DNA from: an uncultured Methanomassiliicoccaceae archaeon
GTDB taxonomy: Archaea; Thermoplasmatota; Thermoplasmata; Methanomassiliicoccales; Methanomethylophilaceae
Length of the DNA stretch: 64,000 nucleotides
Direction of reading: 5' to 3'
Assembly: GCA_905187815.1 (NCBI GenBank)
Contig: CAJJJM010000002.1
Span: 190,381 to 254,380, forward strand
Numbering within the stretch: position 1 is the first letter of the stretch; each line of letters begins with the position of its first letter. Positions 8,289 to 17,253 of the stretch are shown one piece after another. The notes below the pieces were generated by a model. That model ran no database searches. It was not told the origin of the DNA and saw only the letters and a program-made list of their open reading frames with translations. The position numbers and the translations under genes were made by a program.

Positions 8289-8621
8289 ATGACAGCAGAA
8301 ATCAGAGACATCGGATTCGACGTCGCCTCCCCCAAGACGGAGTGCAACGACCCCAACTGCCCGTTCCACGGCAGCCTCCCCGTCAGGGGACAGGTCATCG
8401 ACGGCGTCGTCGCGACGGTCAAAATGAAGAACACCGTCGTCGTTGAGCGCAACTACCTGAAATACCAGCACAAGTACGAGAGGTACGAGAAGAGGAGCAA
8501 CAGGTACTCCGCACACGCCTCTCCCTGCCTCGGCCTGAAGGTCGGCGACAGGGTCAGGATCGCCGAGTGCCGCCCCCTCTCCAAGACCGTGTCCTTCGTC
8601 GTGATCGAGAAGGTGGAGTGA
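8289..8621 (+). CDS. rps17: 30S ribosomal protein uS17
   Basis: A 110-residue archaeal S17 with an N-terminal extension carrying a C-x4-C-like pair (ECNDPNCPFHG), then the OB-fold core (RGQVIDGVVATVKMKNTVVVER and SRY-like YEKRSNRYSAHASP). It binds helix 11/20 of 16S rRNA early in assembly. It starts 4 nt after Rnp1. Confidence 0.95.
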   Translation: MTAEIRDIGFDVASPKTECNDPNCPFHGSLPVRGQVIDGVVATVKMKNTVVVERNYLKYQHKYERYEKRSNRYSAHASPCLGLKVGDRVRIAECRPLSKTVSFVVIEKVE

Positions 8622-8622
8622 G

Positions 8623-9021
8623 ATGAAGGGAATCGCTGGAAACCAGACCAGGGGCCTTCAGAACGGCTCCAGGCTCACGGTCATCGACAACACGGGAGCC
8701 AAAGAGATCGAGATCATCACCGTCCCCGGCTACCACGGCGTCGCCAGGAGGGTCCCCTCCGCAGGAGTCGGCGACCTGGTCATCGCTTCCGTCAAGAAGG
8801 GAACCCCCCAGATGAGGAGGCAGATCGTCTTCGCCGTCATCGTCCGCCAGAGGCGCCCCATGAGGAGGCCCGACGGAACCATGGTCTACTTCGAGGACAA
8901 CGCCGCGGTCATCACGACCGAGACCGGTGAGACCAAAGGAACCGACATCAAAGGACCCGTCGCCAGGGAGGCTGCCGAGAGGTGGCCCCGTGTGTCCGCG
9001 ACCGCGTCCATGATCGTGTGA
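8623..9021 (+). CDS. rpl14: 50S ribosomal protein uL14
   Basis: A 132-residue L14 with the conserved LTVIDNTGAKEIEI opening, the GVGDLVIASVKKG strand and the C-terminal GPVAREAAERWPRV signature. L14 lies on the interface side of the large subunit and is contacted by aIF6 in archaea. It starts 1 nt after S17. Confidence 0.96.
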   Translation: MKGIAGNQTRGLQNGSRLTVIDNTGAKEIEIITVPGYHGVARRVPSAGVGDLVIASVKKGTPQMRRQIVFAVIVRQRRPMRRPDGTMVYFEDNAAVITTETGETKGTDIKGPVAREAAERWPRVSATASMIV

Positions 9022-9031
9022 GGTGTGAGGC

Positions 9032-9406
9032 ATGGTTAGCAGCAAAGCAAGGGTTCAGAGGAAGAACCAGGCCAACGCGTCCGCCCACGTCAAGAGGAAG
9101 ATGCTGTCCGCCCACCTGAGCGACGAGCTCCGCGCCAAGTACGGGGTCCGCACCGCGAGGGTCTGCAAGGGTGACACAGTCATCGTCGTCCGCGGGAACG
9201 AGGACATCAGGAACATCGAGGGAAAGGTGCTCGAGGTCTACACCAAGACCGGGCGCGTCTCCATCGAGGGAATCACGATCAACCAGGCCGACGGGACCGC
9301 CACCGAGCGCCCCATCCACGCCTCCAACCTCGTGATCACCAAGCTGAACACCGAGGACGCCTGGAGGATGGACTCGCTGTCCAAGAACAAGGAGGTCAAA
9401 GAATGA
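9032..9406 (+). CDS. rpl24: 50S ribosomal protein uL24
   Basis: A 124-residue archaeal L24/L26e with the KOW motif (CKGDTVIVVRGNEDIRNIEGKVLEV). The N-terminal SSKARVQRKNQANASAHVKRK stretch is the archaeal extension. It is an assembly initiator protein near the tunnel exit. Its stop overlaps the S4e start (ATGA at 9403-9406). Confidence 0.95.
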   Translation: MVSSKARVQRKNQANASAHVKRKMLSAHLSDELRAKYGVRTARVCKGDTVIVVRGNEDIRNIEGKVLEVYTKTGRVSIEGITINQADGTATERPIHASNLVITKLNTEDAWRMDSLSKNKEVKE

Positions 9407-10110
9407 GCGACCACATGAAGAGACTGGCTGCACCCAGGTCCTGGCCTCTGAAGAGGAAGGTAAACATCTGGGTCACCAAGCAGTCCGCCGGTGCCCACAG
9501 CATCGAGGACTCCATGTCCGCCGTCACAGTCCTCAGGGACATGGTCGGCGTGTGCGACACGGCCAGGGAGGCCAAGAGGATCATCGGGAACCGCGAGATG
9601 TTCGTCGACGGCAAAGCCGTCAAGAACCCCAAGGCCCCCGTCGGATTCATGGACGTCATCACCATCCCCAAGATGGGACTGGCGTACCGCATGCTCCTGA
9701 CCGACAAGGGAAAGCTGACACTCGTCGCCATCGACGAGGCCGAGGCTTCCTGGGAGCTGTGCAAGATCGAGGACAAGACCGTCGTCAAGGGCGGCAAGAT
9801 CCAGCTCAACCTCAGCGGTGGCAGGAACATCGTCCTCGACAAGAACGACTACAAGTGCGGTGACTCCCTGAAGGTCGCCTTCGACGGCCAGAAGGTCCTG
9901 GAGCACTACCCCCTGCAGGACGGCTCCGTCGTCTTCATCAAGGAGGGTTCCCAGGCCGGAGCCGTCAGGACCGTCAAGAGCCTCGAGACCGTCCGCGGAT
10001 CCGCGGCGAACCTCGTCCTGTTCACCGACGGCACCCAGACCGTCGCCAGGAACTGCTTCGTCATCGGAGCCCAGACCGCAGCGATCAAACTCCCGGAGGC
10101 TTCCGAATGA
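9403..10110 (+). CDS. rps4e: 30S ribosomal protein eS4
   Basis: A 235-residue S4e, found only in archaea and eukaryotes. It has an N-terminal S4e tail (HMKRLAAPRSWPLKRK), an S4-type RNA-binding domain (residues about 45-105) and a C-terminal KOW-like region ending in the GAQTAAIKLPEA segment. Position between L24 and L5 is the archaeal order. The L5 frame overlaps its stop. Confidence 0.95.
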   Translation: MSDHMKRLAAPRSWPLKRKVNIWVTKQSAGAHSIEDSMSAVTVLRDMVGVCDTAREAKRIIGNREMFVDGKAVKNPKAPVGFMDVITIPKMGLAYRMLLTDKGKLTLVAIDEAEASWELCKIEDKTVVKGGKIQLNLSGGRNIVLDKNDYKCGDSLKVAFDGQKVLEHYPLQDGSVVFIKEGSQAGAVRTVKSLETVRGSAANLVLFTDGTQTVARNCFVIGAQTAAIKLPEASE

Positions 10111-10616
10111 ACGCCATGAGGGAAGTCCACGTCGACAAGGTCGTCGTCAACATCGGTGTCGGCGAGGCCGGAGAGAGGCTCGTCAAGGCCCAGAAGGTCC
10201 TCGAGATGGTCACCGGACAGAAGTCCGTCGAGACCATCTCCAAGACCGTCAACAGGGATCTCGGTATCCGTAAGGGAATGCCCCTCGGCTGCAAGGTCAC
10301 ACTCCGCGGCGAGAGGGCCGAGAACTTCCTGAGGCAGGCGCTCTCCATCAGGGAGATGCGCGTCCCCGAGTACTCCTTCGACAAGGAGGGCAACATGTCC
10401 TTCGGAATCTCCGACTACACCGACTTCGAGGGTATGAAGTACGACCCCGAGATCGGAATCTTCGGAATGGACATCAGCGTCGTCCTCAGGAGGCCCGGCG
10501 CGAGGGTCTCCCAGAGGTCCCTCCTCAAGAGGAGGATCCCCAAGAGCCACCGCGTCGACCGCGACGAGGCGATCCAGTACATGAAAGACAAATTTGAGGT
10601 TGAGGTGGTCCAATGA
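10107..10616 (+). CDS. rpl5: 50S ribosomal protein uL5
   Basis: A 169-residue L5 with DKVVVNIGVGEAGERL near the N-terminus, the GIRKGMPLGCKVTLRG loop and a C-terminal RVDRDEAIQYMKDKFEV helix. L5 binds 5S rRNA. A second in-frame ATG at 10116 (MREVHVDKV) is an alternative start. The stop overlaps the S14 ATG (10613). Confidence 0.95.
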   Translation: MNAMREVHVDKVVVNIGVGEAGERLVKAQKVLEMVTGQKSVETISKTVNRDLGIRKGMPLGCKVTLRGERAENFLRQALSIREMRVPEYSFDKEGNMSFGISDYTDFEGMKYDPEIGIFGMDISVVLRRPGARVSQRSLLKRRIPKSHRVDRDEAIQYMKDKFEVEVVQ

Positions 10617-10759
10617 AGCCCAAGAAGCAGTATGGAAGGTCTGTTGGCTGCTCCCGTTGCGGACGCAGGAGAGGAATCATAAGGAGGTACGGGATGCACC
10701 TGTGCCGCCAGTGCTTCAGGGATATGGCCCCGGAACTCGGATTCAAGAAGTATTCGTGA
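10613..10759 (+). CDS. rps14: 30S ribosomal protein uS14, zinc-binding type
   Basis: A 48-residue S14 read from ATG 10613 to TGA 10757-10759. It carries the zinc ribbon Cys13-x2-Cys16 (CSRC) and Cys31-x2-Cys34 (CRQC), and the family C-terminus (FRDMAPELGFKKYS). It sits between L5 and S8 as in other archaea. Its small size makes it easy to miss. Confidence 0.95.
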   Translation: MKPKKQYGRSVGCSRCGRRRGIIRRYGMHLCRQCFRDMAPELGFKKYS

Positions 10760-10769
10760 GGTGTCATAA

Positions 10770-11159
10770 ATGCAGAGCGATCCACTCAACGACGCCATGT
10801 GCGTCATCAAGAACGCAGCACTCAACGGTAAAGGCGAGTGCATGATCCAGCCCTCATCCAAGCTCATCGGCCGTGTGCTGAAGGTCATGCAGGACCGCGG
10901 CTACATCAGCCAGTTTGAGTACGTCGAGGATGGAAAGGCCGGCAAGTTCCGCGTCATGCTGGACGGGGCCATAAACAACTGCGGTGTGATCAAGCCCAGG
11001 TACTCCGTCAAGGTGGCGGACGTCGAGAAGTTCGAGGCCAGGTTCCTCCCTGCCCAGGACTTCGGGCTCCTGATCATGTCCACAACCGCCGGGGTCATCA
11101 CCCAGGACCGCGCCAAAGAGCTCGGCATCGGGGGAAAACTCCTGGCATACGTTTACTGA
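10770..11159 (+). CDS. rps8: 30S ribosomal protein uS8
   Basis: A 129-residue S8 with the opening DPLNDAMCVIKNA, the GYISQFEYVEDGKAGKF central strand pair and the C-terminal LLIMSTTAGVITQDRAKE signature that binds 16S helix 21. A GAGGTG element at 10757-10762 precedes the ATG by 7 nt. Confidence 0.96.
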   Translation: MQSDPLNDAMCVIKNAALNGKGECMIQPSSKLIGRVLKVMQDRGYISQFEYVEDGKAGKFRVMLDGAINNCGVIKPRYSVKVADVEKFEARFLPAQDFGLLIMSTTAGVITQDRAKELGIGGKLLAYVY

Positions 11160-11168
11160 GGAATAAAG

Positions 11169-11720
11169 ATGACAATAGCAGGGAAAATCGAAAGCACCAT
11201 CGCTATCCCCGGCGGTGTGACCGTGTCCTACGACGGAAACGTCATGAAGGTCAACGGACCCAGGGGAGAACTTAGCAGAAACTTCGCGCACCCTGGCATA
11301 GATATTGCCGTCGGAGAAGGAGAAGTCAGCGTCAGCTGCGAGTACCCGAGGATCAAGGACAAGGCAATGGTCGGAACCTACGTCGCCCACATCAACAACA
11401 TGATCAAAGGCGTCACCGTCGGTTTCACCTACCACCTGAAAATCGTGTTCTCCCACTTCCCGATGAAAGTCACCGTCAAAGGCGACCGCGTGGAGATCAA
11501 CAACTACATGGGAGGGCACGCCCCCCGCTACGCCAACATCATGAAGGGTTGCACCGTCAAGGTCAACGGACAGGATGTCACCGTGGAGGGCAACGACATC
11601 GAGGCCTGCGGCCAGACCGCCGCCAACCTCGAGAGGGCCACATCCAGGCTCGGATTCGACAAGAGGACGTTCCAGGACGGAATCTACATCGTCCAGAAAT
11701 CGCACAAGGTGAAAGAATGA
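11169..11720 (+). CDS. rpl6: 50S ribosomal protein uL6
   Basis: A 183-residue L6 with two similar alpha/beta repeats. Visible signatures are the VKVNGPRGELSRNF segment in the first repeat and the QTAANLERAT region in the second. It binds 23S domain VI near the factor-binding site. The L32e ATG overlaps its stop codon. Confidence 0.96.
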   Translation: MTIAGKIESTIAIPGGVTVSYDGNVMKVNGPRGELSRNFAHPGIDIAVGEGEVSVSCEYPRIKDKAMVGTYVAHINNMIKGVTVGFTYHLKIVFSHFPMKVTVKGDRVEINNYMGGHAPRYANIMKGCTVKVNGQDVTVEGNDIEACGQTAANLERATSRLGFDKRTFQDGIYIVQKSHKVKE

Positions 11721-12385
11721 CCGTGAAAGCACTCACAGACCTCCAGGGTCTGAAGGACAAGAACGTCGAGGAGCTGAAGGCCATCGGCATCAACAACGTC
11801 GCGGAACTCGCCGAGGCGATCAACGACGATGAGAAGGTCAAGGAGGTCATCAAGTCCCTTTCCGGAGTCGGTCCCAAGACCGTCAACGGATGGAAGGCCG
11901 AGCTGGCCGAGGGAGACGTCGCCGAGGCCCCCGCAGAGGAGCCCGCCTCCGAGGTCGTCGAGACGACCGCCGGACAGTACGTCGTCAAGGCCAAACCCGA
12001 GCTCGACGAGGCCACCACCGACGCCCTCGCCAAGAGGGCCATGATCTCCGGAAGGAGGCCTGCCTTCAAGAGGCAGGAGTGGTTCAGATACTCCAAGCTC
12101 GGAGAGAAGTGGAGGAAGCCCAAGGGTATCCACTCCAAGATGAAGAGGCAGCTCAAGAGGCGCCCCCCGATGGTCGACGTCGGATTCAGGGGCCCCGTCG
12201 CGGCCAGGGACCTGCACCCCTCGGGATTTGAGGAGGTTCTCGTCTACAACGTCGACGGACTCGAGGGCATCGACCCCAAGAAGCAGGCGGTCCGCATCGG
12301 CGGAACCGTCGGAACCAAGAAGAGGATCGCAATCGAGGACAGGGCCGACGAGCTCGGAATCAGGGTCCTCAACAGGATGGTGTGA
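11717..12385 (+). CDS. rpl32e: 50S ribosomal protein eL32 with N-terminal helix-hairpin-helix extension
   Basis: A 222-residue L32e, longer than the roughly 130-residue core. Residues 1-65 form a helix-hairpin-helix-like domain (LKAIGINNVAEL and SLSGVGPKTVNGWK). An acidic Ala/Glu linker (about 66-100) follows, then the conserved L32e domain (PAFKRQEWFRYSKLGEKWRKPKG). Such N-terminal extensions are known in several euryarchaeal L32e proteins. It starts on an ATG overlapping the L6 stop. Confidence 0.94.
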   Translation: MTVKALTDLQGLKDKNVEELKAIGINNVAELAEAINDDEKVKEVIKSLSGVGPKTVNGWKAELAEGDVAEAPAEEPASEVVETTAGQYVVKAKPELDEATTDALAKRAMISGRRPAFKRQEWFRYSKLGEKWRKPKGIHSKMKRQLKRRPPMVDVGFRGPVAARDLHPSGFEEVLVYNVDGLEGIDPKKQAVRIGGTVGTKKRIAIEDRADELGIRVLNRMV

Positions 12386-12387
12386 CC

Positions 12388-12846
12388 ATGGCAGACCTGA
12401 GAAACCAGAGAAGGATGGCCGCAGAGATCCTGAAATGCGGCGAGAACAGGGTCTGGATGAACCCCGACAGGCTCGACGAGGTCGAGGACTGCATCACCCG
12501 CGCGGACATCCGCACGGCCATCGCGTCCGGACTGATCAAAGCCAAGCCCAAGAACGGGACCTCCAGGGCCAGGACCAGGTACGTCGCCGGCCAGAAGGCC
12601 AGCGGCAAGAGGAAGGGACCCGGATCCAGGAAGGGAACCGCCAACGCCCGCGTCCGCGACAAGGAGCGCTGGATGGCCACAATCAGGCCCATCCGTGACG
12701 AGCTGAAGACCCTGAGGGCCGAGGGCAAGATCACGCCCTCCGTCTACAGGCTGTACTACAGGAAGGCCAAGGGAGGCATGTTCAAGTCCCGCAGGCACCT
12801 CAAGCAGCACATGGCCGCAGCCGGACACCTGAAGGAGGAGATCTGA
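12388..12846 (+). CDS. rpl19e: 50S ribosomal protein eL19
   Basis: A 152-residue L19e with LRNQRRMAAEILKCGENRVWMNP at the N-terminus and a long basic central helix (GKRKGPGSRKGTANARV). The C-terminal YRKAKGGMFKSRRHLKQH is typical. ATG 12388 is chosen over GTG 12382, which overlaps the L32e stop. The L18 start overlaps its stop. Confidence 0.95.
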   Translation: MADLRNQRRMAAEILKCGENRVWMNPDRLDEVEDCITRADIRTAIASGLIKAKPKNGTSRARTRYVAGQKASGKRKGPGSRKGTANARVRDKERWMATIRPIRDELKTLRAEGKITPSVYRLYYRKAKGGMFKSRRHLKQHMAAAGHLKEEI

Positions 12847-13346
12847 TGGCAACCGGACCTAGATACAAAGTAGCATTCCGCAGGAGAAGAGAGAACCGCA
12901 CCGACTACTACGCCCGCCGCAGGCTCCTTTCGGGCCAGGAGGCAAGGGCCATCGTCAGGAGGTCCAACAAGAACGTCACCATCCAGATCGCCGAGTTCGG
13001 CATGGAGGGAGACAGCATCCTCGCCAGCGCCACCACACAGGAGCTGAAGGCGATGGGATGGAACCACTCCTGCTCGTCCATTCCCGCGGCATACCTCGTC
13101 GGGTACATGGCCGGAAAGAGAGCGATTAATGCAGGAATCGAGTATGCAGTCCTCGACATCGGCATGCAGAAGGTCCAGCACGGCGGAGTCCTCTTCGCCA
13201 CTGTGGCCGGAATGTGCGACGCCGGTCTCGAGGTGCCCCACGGAGAGGACGTCCTCCCGGACGAGGAGAGGCTCCTCGGAAAGCACATCGATGAAGGCAT
13301 CGAGGCTGACGTGAACGGCCTCAAAGAGAAGATGGAGGCTGAGTGA
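12846..13346 (+). CDS. rpl18: 50S ribosomal protein uL18
   Basis: A 166-residue archaeal L18 with the opening GPRYKVAFRRRRENRTDYYARRRLL, the GKRAINAGIEYAVLDIG segment and an acidic C-terminus. It binds 5S rRNA with L5. S5 starts 1 nt after its stop. Confidence 0.95.
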   Translation: MATGPRYKVAFRRRRENRTDYYARRRLLSGQEARAIVRRSNKNVTIQIAEFGMEGDSILASATTQELKAMGWNHSCSSIPAAYLVGYMAGKRAINAGIEYAVLDIGMQKVQHGGVLFATVAGMCDAGLEVPHGEDVLPDEERLLGKHIDEGIEADVNGLKEKMEAE

Positions 13347-13347
13347 A

Positions 13348-14025
13348 ATGGCTGACTGGGTTCCCAAGACAAGGCTTGGGCAGATGGTCCTCAACGGAGA
13401 GATCACCACCATGAGCGACGCCCTGGCTACGAAGCTGCCCCTCCGCGAGCCCGAGATCGTGGACATCCTCCTCCCTGACCTCAAAGACGAGGTCATCGAC
13501 CTGAACATGGTCCAGAGGATGACCGATTCCGGAAGGAGGGTCAGGTTCGCCGTGACATGCATCGTCGGAAACGGCGACGGATTCATCGGCATCGGCAGGG
13601 CCAAAGGAAAAGAGGTCGGACCTTCTATCAAGAAGGCCATCGACAACGCGAAGCTGAACATGATCGAGATCAAGAGGGGATGCGGATCCTGGCAGTGCGG
13701 ATGCGGCCAGGCACACAGCCTTCCCTTCGAGGTCGTCGGATCCACCGGATCCGTCACCGTCAGCCTGAAGCCCGCACCCCGCGGAGTCTCCCTGGCCGTC
13801 GGAGACGTCGCCAAGAGCCTCCTGACTCTTGCCGGTGTCCGCGATGCATGGGGTTTCGCCAGAGGAAACACCAAGACCAAGGTCAACTACGCCATGGCAA
13901 CGTTCGAAGCGCTTAAGATGACTTCCCGCATGAGGGTCACCGACGAGCAGGCCCAGAGCCTGAACATCGTCTCCGGACCCACCGGAATCACCTACGCCGA
14001 GACGGATGTCGACCAGGAGGAGTGA
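13348..14025 (+). CDS. rps5: 30S ribosomal protein uS5
   Basis: A 225-residue archaeal S5 with the double-stranded-RNA-binding-like N-domain (RFAVTCIVGNGDGFIGIGRAKGKEV) and the C-terminal domain (LKPAPRGVSLAVGDVAKSLL and the AWGFARGNTKTKVNYA loop). An archaeal insert with CGSWQCGCGQAHS is present. S5 helps form the mRNA entry tunnel and affects fidelity. Confidence 0.95.
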   Translation: MADWVPKTRLGQMVLNGEITTMSDALATKLPLREPEIVDILLPDLKDEVIDLNMVQRMTDSGRRVRFAVTCIVGNGDGFIGIGRAKGKEVGPSIKKAIDNAKLNMIEIKRGCGSWQCGCGQAHSLPFEVVGSTGSVTVSLKPAPRGVSLAVGDVAKSLLTLAGVRDAWGFARGNTKTKVNYAMATFEALKMTSRMRVTDEQAQSLNIVSGPTGITYAETDVDQEE

Positions 14026-14027
14026 AG

Positions 14028-14492
14028 ATGGCATACGCAGTCATTCGTGTACGCGGACAGCCCGATGTCAACCGCGACATCGAGTTCACCATGGGACTCC
14101 TCGGACTCAACAGGGTCAACCACTGCGTGGTCGTGCCCGAGAACCCCTCCACCAAGGGGATGCTCCAGGTCGTCAAGGACTACTGCACATGGGGAGAGGT
14201 GAACCAGGAGACCCTGGCCGCCATGATCCGCGCCCGCGGAAAGCTCTCCGGTGACAGGGACATCACCGACGACTACCTCAAGGAGAAGTCTGAGTTCGCC
14301 ACCGTCGACGACATGGCAAAGGCCATCATCGAGAACGACTACAAGATGAAGGACGTCGAGGCCGCCAAGCCCGTCTTCCGCCTGCACCCTCCCGTCAAGG
14401 GATACGAGGGCAACAAGCGCTCGTACAGGAACGGGGGAGCTCTCGGATACAGGGGAGAGGCCATCAACGACCTCATCAACAGGATGCTGTGA
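14028..14492 (+). CDS. rpl30: 50S ribosomal protein uL30
   Basis: A 154-residue archaeal L30/L7e with the compact L30 core (AYAVIRVRGQPDVNRDI and LLGLNRVNHCVVVP), a linker and the C-terminal FRLHPPVKGYEGNKRSY segment. ATG 14028 is preferred to GTG 14022. It is followed by L15 after 9 nt. Confidence 0.95.
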   Translation: MAYAVIRVRGQPDVNRDIEFTMGLLGLNRVNHCVVVPENPSTKGMLQVVKDYCTWGEVNQETLAAMIRARGKLSGDRDITDDYLKEKSEFATVDDMAKAIIENDYKMKDVEAAKPVFRLHPPVKGYEGNKRSYRNGGALGYRGEAINDLINRML

Positions 14493-14501
14493 GGTGCAGA
14501 C

Positions 14502-14924
14502 ATGCCAAGCAGAACCAAGAAATTCAGGGGATACAGGACCCACGGACGCGGAAAGAAATCCGGACGTGGAGCCGGTATCATCGGCGGTCACGGTAAGGCC
14601 GGATACGGCAAGACCGGAAAGATCGGGATGCTGAAATACGAGCCCGACTACTACGGCCGCCACGGCTTCAAGAGACCTCAGTGCATGGTCGAGGCCAACC
14701 GCACGATCAATGTCGGGGAGCTCTCGGAGCAGATCGAGAGGTTCGTCTCGATGGGCTTCGCCTCCAAAGAGGGCGACGCGTACAGCGTCAACCTCACAGA
14801 GGCAGGCATCGACAAACTGCTGGGTACCGGCAACATCGAGGTCGCCGTCAACGTGACGGTGGCCGAGGCCTCCGAGAAGGCCCGCGAGAAGGTTGCCGCA
14901 GCCGGCGGTTCCATTGTCGAGTGA
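14502..14924 (+). CDS. rpl15: 50S ribosomal protein uL15
   Basis: A 140-residue L15 with the glycine/basic N-terminus (RTHGRGKKSGRGAGIIGGHGKAG) that winds through 23S rRNA and a globular C-terminal domain. It closes the ribosomal block; SecY follows after 25 nt, the classic arrangement. Confidence 0.95.
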   Translation: MPSRTKKFRGYRTHGRGKKSGRGAGIIGGHGKAGYGKTGKIGMLKYEPDYYGRHGFKRPQCMVEANRTINVGELSEQIERFVSMGFASKEGDAYSVNLTEAGIDKLLGTGNIEVAVNVTVAEASEKAREKVAAAGGSIVE

Positions 14925-14949
14925 AAGAAAAAAGGAGAGGTAGATAGGG

Positions 14950-16485
14950 ATGGAAGATACACCAAGCCTGTTGTACAAGATCAAGCCCTTGTCCGACAGG
15001 CTGCCCTCCGTCAAACGTCCTGAAGGGCACGTGCACTTCAGGACCAAGATGATGTGGGTAATTGTCATATTGGTCCTGTACTTCATCATGACCAATGTGT
15101 ATCTATATGGCTTGGACCAGTCCGAATCCCTGGACTTGTTCGCACAATATAGGACCATCATGGCAGGAGCCTCCGGATCGCTGCTGCAGCTCGGTATCGG
15201 ACCGATCGTCACAGCTTCGATCATCATGCAGCTCTTTGTCGGTGCTAAGATCATCAAACTAGACCTCTCCAAGCGTGAGGATAAGGCCTGCTATCAGTCT
15301 GTCCTCAAGCTGCTGGTCATCGTAATGATCGTCGTAGAGGCGATCCCCCAGGTCTTCGGCTACCTCGTGCCGTCCGCATCGGCCGAGAGCCTCCTGGGCA
15401 GCGGCGGTGCCAAACTGCTGCTGATAGTCCAGCTGTTCGCCGGTTCGTACATCATCTTCATGATGGACGAGGTGGTGTCCAAATGGGGTATCGGCAGCGG
15501 TATCTCGCTGTTCATCGCAGCGGGAGTGGCCCAGGCGCTGTTCACCGGAGCTCTGAACTGGAACCCGATAGACATGTCTGCGGACATGAGTTTGGAGAAT
15601 CCACCTGGCGGAACGATACCAAGGGCTCTCTACTACATATTCACGCTATCCCCGTCCGAGATGGCTGACGGCGGCTACGAGTCGCTGTTCCTAGGTCAAC
15701 CGAATCCGATGATCGCATTGGTCGGTACCTTCGTCATCTTCCTGGTGGTGGCGTATCTCGAATCCACGAGGATCGAACTGCCTCTGTCCCACGGCAACGC
15801 CAGAGGAGCCAGGGGCAGGTACCCGATCAAGCTGATGTACGCGAGCAACATCCCCGTCATCCTGATGTCCTCTCTGCTGGCCATCGTGAGCATGGTGACG
15901 CTGCTGCTGTACAGCAACGACTTCCTCAGCGGAATCCCGCTGATCGGAGGCAACGAGGCGATCGGATACTTCGAGAGTGGGTCGACGACTGCAGCGGGAG
16001 GACTGGCGTGGTATCTGTCCGCGCCTCAGGGACTCACCGACTGGCTGATGCCGATCCTCGATCCTGCGCAGTACGGCAACGGACACAACGCGATACAGAA
16101 CATCGCCCACGTGGCCATCTACTTCACGGTGATGGTCATGGGTTCGATCATGTTCGCGAAGTTCTGGGTCGAGACAACCAACCTGGGACCGGAGTCCGTG
16201 GCCAACCAGATCCAGAGGAGTGGAATGCAGATCCCCGGATTCCGTCGTGATCCGCGTGTCCTGAAGCGTGTGCTCGAAAGGTATATCCCCACCATCACCA
16301 TCCTATCAGGAGCATTGGTCGGAGGCCTTGCGGCATTCGCGGACATGATCGGAACGACGGGTAACGCCAGCGGTACAGGAGTGCTGCTGACTGTCGGAAT
16401 CCTGATCCACTTCTACGAGGCCATGGGCCGCGAGCAGATGATGGAGATGAACCCCGTAATGAGGGGATTCTTCGGATCGGAGTGA
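14950..16485 (+). CDS. secY: Preprotein translocase subunit SecY
   Basis: A 511-residue multi-spanning membrane protein (about ten hydrophobic helices), the central pore of the Sec translocon. Visible family marks are the plug region after TM1, the GIGPIVTASIIMQL segment in TM2, the WGIGSGISLFI segment, and the basic cytosolic loop around TRIELPLSHGNARGARGRYPIKLMYASNIPV. It partners SecE and Sec61-beta, neither seen here. It is co-transcribed with the ribosomal genes and followed 6 nt later by the EMC3/YidC-like gene. Confidence 0.96.
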   Translation: MEDTPSLLYKIKPLSDRLPSVKRPEGHVHFRTKMMWVIVILVLYFIMTNVYLYGLDQSESLDLFAQYRTIMAGASGSLLQLGIGPIVTASIIMQLFVGAKIIKLDLSKREDKACYQSVLKLLVIVMIVVEAIPQVFGYLVPSASAESLLGSGGAKLLLIVQLFAGSYIIFMMDEVVSKWGIGSGISLFIAAGVAQALFTGALNWNPIDMSADMSLENPPGGTIPRALYYIFTLSPSEMADGGYESLFLGQPNPMIALVGTFVIFLVVAYLESTRIELPLSHGNARGARGRYPIKLMYASNIPVILMSSLLAIVSMVTLLLYSNDFLSGIPLIGGNEAIGYFESGSTTAAGGLAWYLSAPQGLTDWLMPILDPAQYGNGHNAIQNIAHVAIYFTVMVMGSIMFAKFWVETTNLGPESVANQIQRSGMQIPGFRRDPRVLKRVLERYIPTITILSGALVGGLAAFADMIGTTGNASGTGVLLTVGILIHFYEAMGREQMMEMNPVMRGFFGSE

Positions 16486-16491
16486 TGAAAC

Positions 16492-17253
16492 ATGCCCAAC
16501 CCAGGCAGTCCTGAAAGCATGCAGCAGGTCCAGCAGCAGGCACCGCCGATGTCGTCCAAGACGATGATCGGTATGATGCTCGTGCTGGTCATCATGATGG
16601 TGGTCATGAGTTTCAGGCAGTACATCGGGCAGGCCCTCGACGTGGTGTTCAAGTACATCGCGTTCGACGGGCAGTACCCCGTACTGACCCTGATCATAGC
16701 AGGCCTCGTGATGATCACGATCAGCACGATCGTCAGGAGTCTGATGTCGGATCCCATCGAGATGGCTAGGAACCAGCAGATCCAGAGCGACTTCAACAAG
16801 GAGTTCCGTCAGGCAAGGATTGAGAACAACCTGTTCAAGATGAAGAAGCTCCAGGAGATGCAGCCCCAGATGATGGCCATGTCCATGGAGAACAGCACCA
16901 AGCAGATGAAAGTCATGCCGGTGACGATGATCTTCCTGCTGCCCATGTACGCCTGGGTATGGTACTTCATCAACCCTGCCGACATGGGTGGAGGCAACTA
17001 CTTCGGCGGAGACACCGCCGAGGGCGTGGCCAACTGCCTGTCCGGTGTTGCTCACGCGCTGGTTGACATTCCGTGGTCCGAGGGCTACAATCTGAACACC
17101 ATGATGATGGGATTCTTCCCTGTGTGGATCGTCATCTACACCATGGTGAGCATGCCCATCGGACAGATCGAGAACAGGCTGATCAGGTTCATCTTCCTGA
17201 GGAAGCACCTCAGGGAGCTGGATCTTGAAGTCAAGAGAGCTGAGATTGAATGA
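16492..17253 (+). CDS. EMC3/TMCO1 (DUF106) family membrane insertase, YidC-like
   Basis: A 253-residue membrane protein with hydrophobic segments near residues 25-45, 60-80, 140-160 and 200-222. The cytosolic coiled-coil after TM2 (MARNQQIQSDFNKEFRQARIENNLFKMKKLQEMQPQM in sense, methionine-rich) is typical of archaeal DUF106 proteins, which structural work places in the Oxa1/YidC/Get1/EMC3 superfamily. Location directly after secY supports a role in membrane-protein insertion. Its stop overlaps the cmk start. Confidence 0.88.
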   Translation: MPNPGSPESMQQVQQQAPPMSSKTMIGMMLVLVIMMVVMSFRQYIGQALDVVFKYIAFDGQYPVLTLIIAGLVMITISTIVRSLMSDPIEMARNQQIQSDFNKEFRQARIENNLFKMKKLQEMQPQMMAMSMENSTKQMKVMPVTMIFLLPMYAWVWYFINPADMGGGNYFGGDTAEGVANCLSGVAHALVDIPWSEGYNLNTMMMGFFPVWIVIYTMVSMPIGQIENRLIRFIFLRKHLRELDLEVKRAEIE